A stretch of DNA of 64,000 bases from positions 1,364,001 to 1,428,000 of the forward strand of contig CP103030.1 of the NCBI GenBank assembly GCA_024752435.1, read 5' to 3'. Positions 29,564-41,500 of this stretch are shown here, piece by piece. The notes under the pieces are model-generated. The model saw only the letters and a list, made by a program, of their open reading frames with translations, was not told the DNA's origin and ran no database searches. This stretch comes from Allantophomopsis cytisporea (taxonomy: Eukaryota; Ascomycota; Leotiomycetes; Phacidiales; Phacidiaceae). Within the stretch, counting starts at the first letter, position 1, and every line of letters begins with the position of its first letter. The translations under genes were made by a program, and so were the position numbers.

Positions 29564-30620
29564 CCTAACTGTCCGCTTTGATATCCTTGATTCGCAGACT
29601 ATTAGGATCTTCTCAGCATGCTTGCAGGGGAATTATCTTCATATTCTAAGTCAGCAGTCCAAAAAGCCACCAGGAAAAATCGATGCCTCTTGCGGAGATG
29701 TACGACCAGGATGACACGGCGGCTTTAAAAAATTGGAAAAGTGCTCAACCACCGTTGGTCCTGTGGAGTTCTTCATGGACACAACCTTGATTTAAGAGGG
29801 GAAATGTGTACTGCGGAGAGTCATTTTCCGAGAAGTCTACATATGGAAGATATAATCGCACAAAACCTATACCACTGCTAGTTCATTATAATGTCTCTTA
29901 CGAGAGATTTTGATTGAATGTTACTACAAAACCGCGTATGTCTGGAGCCTTTGGGCTATGAAATGCTTCGTAGCTAGCAGAATTCAGCTCAAAGCTGCTT
30001 AACTATAGCATCGCTGTGGAACACCATGTAACACCGCATGAAAGTAACTCATTCTCGACCACTCGTTTACTGGATCGAGAGACGCTTGAGTTAGAATCCT
30101 ACGTAGAATAGTGTCCTTTTCATTGGCTATGTTGGACAATATTGCGGATTTCTCTTAGTATCCTTTTCTTTATTGTAGTATTCCATGGGACTGCAACGAT
30201 AATCGACGCTCATATCCTCCACGATTATGGATCGAGTGGATGGTATGTAACCATTAGATGTATGTTTCAGCACAGAATCGCCGAAATAAAGCTGAATGGG
30301 AAATGTGGTCTATTGTACTTTCTTGGACGTCAAGTACTACCGTCTCGACGCCTCGTTGGGCCACCGATATCATAATGCAGTTGTGAAGAATGACCTCGTC
30401 GCCCGTTCTCAGCAGCCCTTCAATATTACATTGTACAAGTCTCCAAAGTTCTTACAACCATATTCTGTACCACTTATATTCAGCGCTCTCGAGAATATAT
30501 AAATATCCTCATCTCTCCCCCTCTCCTCACCATCAATTAACCATCCAGCAGCCTTCACTTCATCTCAACCAACACCAATAACCAACAACCACCTACCGCC
30601 TAAATACCAGCACTTTCAAA
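29564..30620. other. Intergenic region and hydrophobin promoter
   Basis: Mostly AT-rich sequence without coding evidence. The last ~130 bp hold a TATA-like box and a C/A-rich, G-poor leader typical of strongly expressed fungal genes. Confidence 0.5.
30496..30504 (+). promoter_or_regulatory. TATA-like box of the hydrophobin gene
   Basis: The sequence TATATAAAT lies about 117-125 bp upstream of the hydrophobin ATG, followed by a CT/CA-rich leader (30505-30620) almost free of G. This arrangement is common in highly expressed fungal genes. Promoter function is inferred. Confidence 0.5.
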
Positions 30621-31221
30621 ATGCGTTTCTCCATCATCACAACCCTCCTTGCAACCGCGGCCCTTGCCCTAGCCGCCCCAGCCCCAGAGCCCGCAGAGCT
30701 CGCCACTCGCACCTACACCGCACCTAGCGCCTCAGACTGCTCAGCCAAAGGTGGTTCAATCACCTGCTGCGCAAACACCCAGACATCAGCCAATAATCCC
30801 CTCGCCTCGGTCGTCTCAAGCCTCCTGGGCATTCCACTGAACTTGGTTCTGCCCAACATCGGCATTGACTGTAGGTCATCCTTTCTTCATGCAGGCTTGT
30901 CGAGATGGAAGCTGCATTGTCCATCATCTATAAGCTTGGTGTAGGTGAAATTATACTGTAATTGTGACTAACTTGACTAGGTGGCCAAATCGGCCTTATT
31001 CCTATCACCGCTAATGTGTGCCCTCAGAGCACCGTCTGTTGCCAGAATCCGAATTCGAGCTCTAACACGGCTGTGAGTTGGTTATTTTATTTTTCATCCC
31101 TCCTACCCATCCTCCTTTCCTTATTATCGTGAAATTGTTTGCGCGGGACTTGGGCTGATCCGTGTAGTTGATCTCCGTCCTTTCTAATGATAATCTCCTC
31201 ACCTGCAACGCTATCTTGTAG
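30621..31221 (+). CDS. Hydrophobin, class I-like, secreted
   Basis: Hydrophobins are small secreted proteins that self-assemble at hydrophilic/hydrophobic interfaces and coat spores and hyphae. Three exons (30621-30870, 30981-31072, 31168-31221) give 131 aa. A signal peptide (RFSIITTLLATAALALAA) is cut near residue 19. All eight cysteines are present in the order C, CC, C, C, CC, C with spacings 8, 33, 12, 5 and 22; the long CC-to-C loop points to class I. The last cysteine comes from exon 3 (LLTCNAIL then TAG). The 22-residue last loop is a little longer than I remember for class I. A second acceptor at 31219-31221 would give another C-terminus (see findings). Confidence 0.87.
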
Positions 31222-31892
31222 GTCTGCTGCACCTACATGAGCAAGATGCTTTGGTGGGATGGGTAGGAGTGTGGGATATATGGGAATGGAAGCTTAGGTG
31301 GACTTGCGTTGGATATGGGGTCTGAGTGATTCGAGTGTCTAATTCAACATTGGACCGGTATGGGTACTGCAAATATTATAACATTCTTTACTTGTGATAA
31401 TTTCGAGCATTAAATGGACTGGATGTGATACGCAGTGAGGTGAAGAGCTTAATATTGAGAAGGATAGTGTTAAAGTGGAAGGCACGATCAGGTGGAGGGT
31501 GCAAAACGTGACACGTGAAATTGGCAGACGTGTGTGAACATCGTAGGATTTCAGGACAATTGCAAAATATCTGCAATTCGTCAGGGATTTGTGATGATAT
31601 ATTGATCCTGATTTGAGATTCTTTCGTCATGTCGGGGTCTATTCAGCACCAGTATAGATTCCTCGGAGATCTATATCTCCCGGATCCTGCGAGTTGTCTC
31701 GGCCCTCTGGAGATACAAAGACTCCAAATCCTGCGGCCGGTATTATAAACTCATCATAAAACATATGTAAATACTTACAAATCCTAGCTTCTTGATGAAT
31801 TTGAGTGTGAAATCGTCCACCCAACTCTCAACACCAGTGATGCTTTTGACCATTTTGCGTCTCAGGAAATCCTGGCGCATTCTGCCCCTTAA
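31222..31892. other. Spacer between hydrophobin and pseudogene; weak minus-strand ORF
   Basis: Hydrophobin 3' UTR, then a minus-strand frame overlapping 31743-31955 into the pseudogene start. It encodes a basic stretch (GLRGRMRQDFLRRKMVK) followed by ESWVDDFTLKFIKKLG and a GTAAGT donor. It could be a relic of a gene, but no family was recognised. Confidence 0.3.
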
Positions 31893-33073
31893 TCCAAGGA
31901 ACTCCTTGTCCGTCCCTCTGGGAGTCTTCTTGCAAAACTTGCCATCCATCTCCACTGGCCGTCATATACTGCCAAGAAGCTCTTGAATACCAGCATTGCT
32001 GACCCTGGATCTCCCTGCCCCGACATGCTGCGCCATGCTGGATTTACTCCAGAATATTGCTTCTGGTTTATTGAGTTTTCCCGTCGAGAGAAAGTCGGGC
32101 CTGGAAAAAATTTTAATCTAGCAAAATCCTATTCCAGCAGTGCCATAACCTGCCATAGGGAATGGGCCCAAATGCTCCGGGATAGCATGAGAGCCAGAGT
32201 TGAACTTATTTTTGGGAAGGAAAATCATGAATACATCATTAGTAAAAATTAACAGGCTCTCGAGGAATTCGTCCTGTGGGATGACTTTAAAACTCACATC
32301 TGGCTCGAGTTCTCATCAATTTCGAAGACAAAAATCCGAAGAGTTCTCTTTTTCCTCCACCACTCACAGCACTACTTCTATAACAAGGAGATGGACTCGG
32401 CCGAGAAAATAGACTCTCAGCTCAGAATTGCTGCCTCGATGGCAAAAATCCCTAGGTCCTCTAAACAGGAAGGGTATTTCAAGTGGAAAGCGGCCGAGTA
32501 TGCCAGGAAAGCTATGGAGATAAAGGAGAGCGGGAAAACTCCTCGTAAAACCCAGATTGCGGGCTCAGAAACCAAAAGAAAGCGGGAATTGTTCAATGAA
32601 AATTTGGCCATTGTTAGAAAGCAACGAGGCATTTGGACGAAAGAAAATCTCCGATTTCTTGAATTTCCTGGAGATCATTTGCACGTGAAGTGCACGAATT
32701 GTGGTTTGGAGGCGGTCGATGTCGATCCTGTTTTTTGGAGACCCGATAATCGATTTTATGTTGCCTTAGCTGGACAATATTGTAAAAGATGCCGCCCTGC
32801 CTTTTCAAGGTATATTCCTGTCGATGACCAAATCCCCTGGTTTTCCACACTAAAAGTGGATTTGAATTTCCCTGTTGAAAAGGTTTAAACATTTACAACG
32901 AATGGGTAGAGGAAGAATTATCGAAACTACCTCTTGAATAATTTTTAGATTCTACGGAAATTGGTGCAGATGATGAATTCCTGGAACAGGACGAGAGATG
33001 GTTTTTTGATGAGAATTTACATCAAATGATCTCGGAGCATGAAGCATATCAGGATATTATTAATTTACACTAA
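31893..33073 (+). pseudogene. Decayed gene with zinc-ribbon-like CxxC pairs
   Basis: Three stretches line up on the plus strand. 31893-32249 (no ATG near its start) is stopped by TAA 32250-32252; the same frame then runs open from 32253 to TAA 32886-32888. The other frame, from 32882, continues protein-like sequence (NEWVEEELSKLPLE) to TAA 32939-32941 and stays open again to TAA 33071-33073. The middle part is the best: a basic helix-rich region, then CTNC and CKRC about 35 residues apart, as in a zinc ribbon, with HWPSY and WFF-type aromatic motifs at the ends. No spliceosomal intron of usual size explains the breaks, so I call it a pseudogene. A 165-aa functional remnant from ATG 32391 is possible. 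Family unknown. Confidence 0.55.
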
Positions 33074-33323
33074 GGAATAGTGAAGCATCCATTAGTATCT
33101 GGTTAATTGGGTGGAGGGGTGTTTTTCAGATATACATCTATCAGTTGGCTTCAGCTTCAGCTTTATCTCAGTACTTCGCTGTAATGGAGCGCAGGCACAC
33201 TCTCAGGCATTATTTGCAATCCTACACCTGGAATTAAGCATATATATACTTCGATAAGGCTCTATTTTCAAAAAAACGAGCGGCTGAGAATTCCCCTTCT
33301 CTTGAAAGCTCATCTCCTATTCT

Positions 33324-33414
33324 GCGGCTTTAGCTCACTTGGGAGAGCGCCAGACTGAAGTTAACTTCGGAATCATCTATCTGGAGGCACTGTGTTCGAT
33401 CCACAGAAGCCGCA
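33324..33414 (+). tRNA. tRNA-Phe (anticodon GAA) with intron
   Basis: Acceptor GCGGCTT pairs with AAGCCGC (33407-33413), discriminator A33414. D arm AGCTCACTTGGGAGAGC. Anticodon stem CCAGA pairs with TCTGG; the loop is CTGAAG before an 18-base intron (33361-33378), then A. T arm CTGTG-TTCGATC-CACAG. The intron begins TTAACTTC, which is complementary to the anticodon region GAAG, as in eukaryotic pre-tRNA-Phe. Box A and box B sequences are intact, so the gene looks functional. Confidence 0.95.
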
Positions 33415-34042
33415 ACATCTGCGACTCGGGGTCCACTCCGAGTATTCGAACAATCTCTTTTTTTGCCAATTTTTCGTATTCAAGTGTCGTTGAAGGTGAT
33501 AGCAGTGTGGAAAAGGAAGTGACTCTTGAAATTGCATGCTTTGTGGGTGTCGTGGGACGCTCCTTCCTGCTTGTCTTTTTGTTCGAATGCTGTGTGTTCC
33601 GCTAGCCGAACCTGGAGGAGCGTGTGGCGTCATTATGTTTGTGGCTGCGTGAGGGCCCTCCGCCACAGCCACAACATTTTGTGACGAACATCAATCATTC
33701 GACTCAGACAAACACAAGCACAAACACAACCATCTAAATTGATCATCGACTGCTTCTAGTTTACAGAGTTTTATCACAATTTGTCTCAATCATAAGATAT
33801 ACCGATTAAATATAGCAACGATTTGCGGGACCACTTACCATATCTAACCACCTTCCATGATCGAAAACTGCATTTACAGTCTGAGCTCCACCTAGTATAC
33901 ATAGCCCTTTAGTATTACACCTCACCTTCTCATTATTCAGCAGCTCAAGAAACCATCTTCCATCGTGCCTGCTTACCAGAAACGGCTTGCTGCTGCTTTT
34001 AAGCACTCCTTGAGTAGCAGTCCAAGAAGATCAAAACTCGCG
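33415..34042. other. Intergenic region, no gene recognised
   Basis: Between tRNA-Phe and the PCMT gene. A T-run (33457-33463) follows the tRNA within 45 bp and may end its transcript. The 5' leader of PCMT probably begins after 33960. An in-frame extension upstream of the PCMT ATG lacks its own ATG. Confidence 0.45.
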
Positions 34043-34986
34043 ATGGCTTGGCAATGCTCTGGCACTACTAATGCCGAGTTAATTGAGAACCTCTATAAAA
34101 GTGGTCTCATTACCAGTGCCAAAGTGAAAGAAGCTATGATTGGGGTAAGCATACTTTCAAAATACTGTGAAAGTTGTTTGCATGAGATATAGGATTCCAC
34201 TACTTCCTGCCATTGTCTCACTACAAGAAAATGAGCAAGGCTCTGCCTTGCTCATCTCAGCCAACCCCCCTCCTCTTTCTGTGTACCGTGTTCTTGAAAT
34301 CTCTGGCTATCTAGGGCTGCTTTCTAATAAGTAGAAAGGAGCTTGTACTAAAGAATAATAGGTTGACCGTGCTCACTACTGTCTTAAGCCACGCCGAGCA
34401 TATGAAGACTCTCCACAATCCATAGGCCATGATGCAACAATCTCCGCACCGCACATGCATGCCAACGCTGCAGAAAGTCTCTTACCATACCTCAAACGTG
34501 GCAACAGAGTGCTTGATATTGGATCTGGATCTGGATATTTGACCCACGTTTTCGCGAATCTAGTAGGAAAACAGGGTAAAGTGGTAGGCATTGAGCATAT
34601 AAAGCCTCTCGTCGACATGGCTACTGCAAACATGTCCAAAAGTGAAGAGGGCAAGTCTCTACTCGAGAATGGAAATGTTAAATTCGTGGTTGGGGATGGA
34701 AGATTGGGCTATCAGGATGGTGAAGGCTGGGATGCTATTCACGTTGGAGCTGCTGCAGTGAAGATTCACGAACAACTGATCGAGCAACTGAGATCACCCG
34801 GAAGGTGAGTATGCTGGAATATCTGTTTAGATACACGAGAATAACGCTTTCAGGATCTTTATACCGGTTGAAGATAGCTCTGGTAGTCAGTATATCTGGA
34901 CTATTGATAAGGATGCTGATGGAAATGTGGAGAAGAAGAAACTCTATGGTGTAAGATATGTACCGTTGACTGATGCTCCTAAATAA
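34043..34986 (+). CDS. PCM1: Protein-L-isoaspartate O-methyltransferase
   Basis: Repairs isoaspartyl residues in aged proteins by methylation with S-adenosylmethionine; cytosolic. Exons 34043-34144, 34362-34804 and 34854-34986 join to 225 aa, the usual length. The N-terminus [16 protein letters not shown] is diagnostic. Further motifs: [23 protein letters not shown] motif [13 protein letters not shown] (84-95), [25 protein letters not shown] and the end [14 protein letters not shown]. The first intron (217 bp) is longer than the others. In-frame sequence upstream of 34043 has no ATG, which fixes the start. Confidence 0.95.
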
Positions 34987-35420
34987 GCTTTAAAATGCAA
35001 ATACGGTTTTATTCTATGTAACTCATTATTCTCCGAGATAAAGGCCACCAGCGATAAGATTGACACCTGGGCCTATTTCTTCATCCAACCATCATATTAA
35101 AGAAGTTGTTAACAAATATGCTATACTTGGATAAACGTGCCAAAAACCAATGTCAAAATAGGTACCAGTGATCGCAACCTCACCATCTTGATTTCTTCAA
35201 GAATTCGTGCTGAAAGCCATGTTCAATGAAGTTTGCGCAACCACCAAATCCGCCCTTTGATATGTCCTTAAAATTATTAACATGAATGAAATCATCAAAT
35301 CGGCTTGGCTTACATCCAGAATGATTTTCTCGTATCGCTCAAACATCTTCAACCATGTCAAGCTGTAAAATTAGCTTGGGCTCGAGAACTACTCAAAACA
35401 TAGACTTTTCATGTTGGTAT
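34987..35420. other. Convergent 3' spacer
   Basis: Tail-to-tail spacer between PCMT (plus) and the DUF7708-type gene (minus). AT-rich, no gene seen. Confidence 0.45.
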
Positions 35421-37809
35421 CTATGCACTAACATCGTCCGTATAGTACCATCCATCGCTGTCAGAGTATTCAGTTTCTTCCTCGGCCCTCTCACTCTCTT
35501 GCGTCGACCATCCAGTCTTCACTCGCTGTGGAGGTCGAGTAATAACATCAGACATCTCCCTATGTCCTGCTCTATGCATTCGAGTAAGATTGAAACCTTG
35601 GTTAGTAATCGATATCTCTTCTGGAACTGTCAAAACGCTCTTTGATTTTGCAATTTTTTCTCTAACGTTTCGACTTCGCATAGGCGATGTAACCAAGAGT
35701 TTGAAAGCTGCCTCAACTGTCTCGTTTCGAACAATGCTTTTAAGAGCCTCCATGACTTGGAGGTTGTCGTCACGATTGTAGCCATGCTCGTAAAACGAGA
35801 TGCCATCGATGATGCAGAAAACAACCTTATCGCGCGGAAGTTGTTGGATCAGCATCTCGAAAATCTTACTCATCTGCGATATACTCTTTCTATCCAGTCT
35901 TTTGCGAATTCTCGAACTATCAGGAGTATCAAGAAAGCTGACACTAAAATCATCATAGCTCTCCAGAAGTTGTCCCAAAAGACTATACAACATCACCTGT
36001 GGCCCAGTTGGATCCTTCTTCGTCGTCGTGTGTTCGCCACAGAAATACGTCAACACGATCGCCTCCGGCTTCGTCCTCATCTCTGTCGCCAACAAGGAAC
36101 ACGCGAATGACATGGGAGAGACCCGGATATCTTCGGCGTTGCCATCGATGACAAGCAGCTCAGATTGTTGCATCTCTAACCAGTGTTTGAATTGTGGTGC
36201 ATATATCACATACTGACTTCTCTCTTGATCATTTTCGGAGGACCTATCACCTGTTGACATTGCTGAGTGAAGATCATCGTTAACAGTTTCAGCATTGAAC
36301 TTCAAGTATCGAAGAAACTTGGACTGTGTCACTCCAGGCATTATGGCAGGTGGAGTCGTGGTTTCGATAGTTATGCCTTCATAATTAGTACTGGTCGTCA
36401 CAGATATGTAATGTAACTCTTACTCTTTGCTTCAAAATGTTGTTCGCGGTTCTCGCTGTCATATCTGCGTTTATCTGAAGTTGTTAGAAAGACTTCTGTT
36501 GGTTAAGGGACTTTGCTCACTCTCTATCAAGTTCATATAATATCCGTTCATAACATCTAGAGCCTTGCACATTGCCTCAGAATATATCTTCGCGACCTCT
36601 ACGACTTTCGAGTCGTCTCCATCCTGGTGCTTCTGATTTTCAACAATATGCAGGAGAAGTTGACTATCTACAGTGTGTTAGCCATGTGTATGTACTATGT
36701 GTAGGCCTGACTCACTCTCGCGTGTAGCACCTTTAATATCTCTCGTGGCTTGAGCAATACTTCCAATCCTCGAATGAAGACAGAACTGCGCCTGTTTATT
36801 GACTTCGTCGGCAGCTAGTTTTACCGCTGCTATCTGTTCATCAATATCTCTACCGTAATTGCTCTGTTTAAGTACAGCCTTGCCATACTTCTTGATCTCT
36901 CGCCCTATACTTTTGAGACGACTTGATTCACGACGAATATATTGGAACATGCATATGCAAGCTGATAATATCGCGGTGACTAGCTTCGAGCACGCTTTAT
37001 CTAACTCGACTGATAATTTTGTAAGGTGTGCAGACTGATATATATCGAAGAACGCCTTTGCATCGCGAAGCATTCCCGGTATACTGGAGATTGCTTCAAA
37101 AATCCTCTTGTGAAGCTGACCTTTATAAACAGCACCCTACACCAGGTTAGATCTAACAAAAGAATCAAGTTTAGGTTGGAGTGTACCTACGCTGATAAGC
37201 AGCTTAAAAGAGCCGCATATTAGAGAAGAGTACTCGCCCCCTGGCAGCAAACCAAGCCAGGCTTGAATGGCAAGACCATTATCACCAACTCTCTCCAGAA
37301 ATTGATTGCCGGCTTCAGTGAATCCTTTATCATTCTGTTTGAGCTTCAATTCAGTGTTCATAAAGCTTTCGATAGCTTTCCAAGTGAGAATTTGAGTGTC
37401 TGGGAGGTCGATTTCGAAGGCCTTTGCAAACCTCTTCATTTCGTCACGACATCTCGCGCTCTCCGCATCAGCTTCAGCATACAGAGGGTATCTGAATCTT
37501 GTTAGCTTTTCGTTATTCTTAGGTCTTGGAGTCTAGTCCATGGTCTCTCTCAATCGTAGACTATTTGGATTTTGTAAATCCTTGAACCCCGGCGACTCCT
37601 ACTTACCTAGGAACATCATTGCAAGTCTCGTCATCATCTGCAATAAACTCGTCTTTTGCTTCGTCAAAACGTATGATAGGGTTATCTGTGCTCTCTTTCA
37701 AAGGAATAGTGACTCTTGCGAGAATGAAGTCTTTCGCTATATTAAGATTCGGCAGCACGTCTTCGGCCCCCTCTTCGGCAGACTCAGTGTATATTGCAGT
37801 GTCAGCCAT
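35421..37809 (-). CDS. DUF7708/STAND-like protein, accessory fungal family
   Basis: Six exons (37809-37607, 37491-37191, 37136-36716, 36667-36521, 36474-36424, 36376-35421) join in frame to 692 aa. Residues ~70-310 hold the DUF7708-type helical domain (LERVGDNGLAIQAWLGLLPG, FEAISSIPGMLRD, KQSNYGRDIDEQIAAVK), usually found at the N-terminus of fungal STAND/NLR-like proteins. The second half (SPMSFACSLLATEM, LTYFCGEHTTT, VVFCIIDGISFYE) resembles the effector-coupled NTPase region of that family. No Walker A is seen where one might be expected (LLVIDGNAEDIRVSP); the Walker B-like hhhhDG is present. The fifth intron uses an AAG acceptor behind a perfect TACTAAT branch point. It is divergent from the AAA ATPase gene. 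Function unknown. Confidence 0.82.
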
Positions 37810-38565
37810 TTTGTCTTTGGCTACGCAATCATTAAAGTATCAAGAAAAGAAGTGTACAAATCTTAGATAAGGAATGCGATAGCAGGATTTCACAGAGTTG
37901 TTTTCACGATGTACACTTGTCCAGCTCAGCCTTGTCTGGCTCCATGCCTGACCTCATACATTAACCATCAAATCGGTATTCGGTAGAACACTCATTACAT
38001 TGGTTTCTTCACTGCCGATACGAGATACAGGGAATAGGATAAGAGCTGAAATGTGGGCTGAAATGCGGGCTGACATGAAGGAACCCTATCAACGTGAACG
38101 TAGCAGCTGCATGGCGGCAAGGGTTTCCATTCTATTGGAACAGCACACATTCGACGGGAAGTTCAAACGGAAAAAGTTAGAGATTAATTTGCAGTCTGTG
38201 TCAATGTGACCTCAAATTGGACACGGGCTTGAGTCTTGATTGATAATTGATGCATTGTAGCGTTGGCAGACCTAGTTTCGCCCGAGATTAATAAGAAATT
38301 TGGGGGCCAAAATGTATCATTGGAGCCAAGTTCCAAATATATGCACGCACATGCACGCCTTGTTAATAACGACCTGTTTTAAGTCCATACGCACTTGCAG
38401 CGGTGATAGACTGTTGAGGCTCTGTGTAAATGCTGACTCCAAATTTTCCATATGGATTTGCATGCTAGTGAATTATCATAAGAGATAATATCTAGCCTCG
38501 TGCTCCCATCGCAAGACTAATTGTCTTCAGTTGGAATAGCAATCCATCAGTTAGTGATACTGAGA
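37810..38565. promoter_or_regulatory. Head-to-head promoter region DUF7708 gene / AAA ATPase
   Basis: 756 bp between the two start codons. Contains near-repeats GAAATGTGGGCTGAAATGCGGG at 38047-38068 and TGCACGCACATGCACGC at about 38341-38357, otherwise nothing distinct. Shared regulation is only an inference. Confidence 0.4.
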
Positions 38566-41500
38566 ATGTCTCCACCCTTCCAGAAGAGCTTTGAAGAACA
38601 CAACAGTATGAACAATTTTCTCGAGATGGACAGGAGCTTGATAGGTGATGATGACTTGAAGGACAAGCCACGTACTGACTACCTCAACGACGAGCCTAAT
38701 GCTCCAGTGGCTATTGATGATGAAGCTGTAATAGAAGACGATAGCAAAGGTAAGTCGGATGCTCCGTACAAGGTGTGATACTTAGTCAACACGAACTCTT
38801 GGAAGTCTCGGACAAGATTCGAGTATTGTACTGTGCTGACGCAGATATTAGGCAGTGGAGAGACTGCTGCTATTCTGGACACTGCGGGGATTGTTGATCA
38901 AATAAAAGATGAACTCCAAGGCTTTGCTTCGTCTGCTTCGTATTCATCTTCAGACACGGAATCAGATGTAATGGTCGAATTTGACTCGGACTCGGACGGA
39001 AATCTAGTTCGATACGATCGACAATTCAGAAGAGACAACAAGGGCCCCCTACTACATCTGAAGGCTCGAAGACAGAAAGCCCCCAGACAAGTAGAGCAGG
39101 TAGCTCAGTATGCAAAGCTTGTTGAAGATAGGATAGTGATATTGGAGGGTAAAGTAAGACAATTAAGACGTAACAAGTCTTCTCGACCTTCTCGACATTC
39201 TCGCAAACAGAAACCTCTTATTCGACCCAAGAAAGGCAGATCGTCACCCCGAAGAGGGCCATACGTCCTGGCTCAGGGAGGGCCGCCACCACCTTTACGG
39301 CGTCGCAGGAATAGTTCCAGCGGCTCTAGCGCTTCCAGCATGGTAACAGCAACGGAAGACGAGGACAACTATGACGATGACGAAGATGATGCAGAATTCG
39401 ATAAGTGGATGAAAGTCAAGAGAGTGAGCCTGAAGGACTACATCGAACCAAAATACACACTCAATCATGTTATTGACGTTGCTATGGGAACAGAGCAACA
39501 GCTGCGAAAGCCTGTTCCGAACAAGCATGTTCGTACGTCCTTGACCGAAGAGATTGCTCCGTCTTGGTCACCTGAGAATACACCTCCAGGACTGCCAAAA
39601 GAATTTCCAATCCGTCTCCGTATCAACTCGAAGACCTTAACAACGGAGCTGCGATCAGTCATTGACGAAACTATCAGAGACGGTACCACTATTCTGCGAC
39701 CTTTCAAGATTCTCCTTACGCATGAAGCGCAAATTCGAAGGCACATGGTTGAGCTGGAGGAGAAGCTCAAGAAATTGTCCTTAGGGAACCAAGATGAAAC
39801 CATAGGTCATTCCGAAGACTCCAAAGCGTCCTTGAAGGAGTCTGAGAGAGCTTTTGAATCACTTGATGAGACAGTCACCAAATCACAAGAGCATTTACAG
39901 GAGCAGGTTTCAGCATCTTCGAATACTTCCCCTTCAATAGCGCCAAAACATATTGTTAGTCGAGCTCGTCGTCGAGAAAGAGCTTGGAGATGCCTCATTG
40001 AATTTCTAGATGTGGACTTGTACGATATGAGATGCTCGAAGGAAGAAATAAAAAAGGGAGAACGAACGACTATACAATTTATCGATGTTTGGCAACTGTA
40101 CGAACCTGGAGACCTGGTTTTCAAGAAGACCAAAGGAAAGACACGGGCGATGCGCGTGTTAGATGTGACTGGGGGTCGGAGCTTAATTACCACATTGAGA
40201 GTTCCCCAACCACCTGGGGCTGTACAACCACAACCGCCCTTTGTCCCAGGGGGTCAGCCCCCCTATGGCTCAGGCGGTCCGCCTCCTCCGCCAGGAATGG
40301 AAACTGATCCAAGGTATAGAATAGCATCATATGATACTCAAGTAGCTCAACCGTTAAGCGATCTTCATTTGTCTTTGTTTTATCTGGGATACGACGGTGC
40401 AGAGTTCGGAGCAATTCAAGAAGAGGTTCAAATTTCTGTCTTCGATGGAGAGCGAGACGTGACATCGTTGGAGGTTATTCCTGAACAATACTTACCAAAC
40501 CTGGATCAAACGAAACATGATTTGAAACAACGTGGAATTAAATATCGAGATCTCTTGTCGATCGATACAGGAGCACATCGACAATATACAGGGTTGACGT
40601 GGGATTATCCCCAAGAAGAGGTACGAACCCTAAGTTTCAGTCAGATTACAAAATTTATGTTGATAATCTTCGAAGATCGATAGTTCCATTATAGTGGACT
40701 GGACCACGTGTATCTTGCACAAAGATCAATGGGAACGATTCCTGGGTCTAAAGAAACGGTTTATACCAGATAATCGAGAAACGCGCGAAACGGACTTGAT
40801 CAATTGTGGACGCCCAAACTGTCAGACGTGTCGCAAATTTGACATCTATCGCGACATATACCTTGATCATAACTATGAGCGAAGGCTCACTCGCCAAGTC
40901 ATTGAGAAAGAAAGCGTTCTTCGCAAACCCAGCTTCAAAGGAGATGAAATCTCAGACGACGACCTGATCTTGCTTGATTTTGTAGTATATGGTTGGATCC
41001 TGAGAGACCGGAGATGGGGTGAGTCAAATCTCTGTCACTCTCAACCAAATAAGATTCTAACTCAGAAATAGCTCAGTTTGACATCGATTTGATCAGAATG
41101 GTCCCTCAGAACAAAGACGGATTCAAAAGTTTGTCTTTGCCGAACGGGTATCAGGAGATTGTTGAGTCTCTGGTAACAACACATTTCAAGAAAAAGGCTG
41201 AAGAGAAAACTGAACAACTCAACGTTGATCTTGTACAAGGCAAAGGAAAGGGTACGTGAACGCATGAGATATAAGAAAACCATACTGAAATTACGTAGGA
41301 CTCATCATTCTACTGCACGGGGCACCGGGTACTGGAAAGACCAGCACAGCAGAGTGCGTTGCCGAGTATACTTCAAGACCATTGTATCCAATCACTGTAA
41401 GTTTAGTCTCTCCTAAGCCTCTCGATTTGTTGTAGACCAAATGTGCCTCAGTATTTTCGATGTCCAGAAACAAGTTGACGATTCTGCACGTTCAAAAAGA

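Noticed and set aside
32250..32266. Tiny intron explaining the first TAA of the pseudogene
   Set aside because: GTAAAAATTAACAG would be an intron of only 14 bases, far below the minimum size for fungal splicing.
33965..34042. Upstream extension of PCMT
   Set aside because: The frame begins with GTG, not ATG; the family start MAWQCSG at 34043 is clear.
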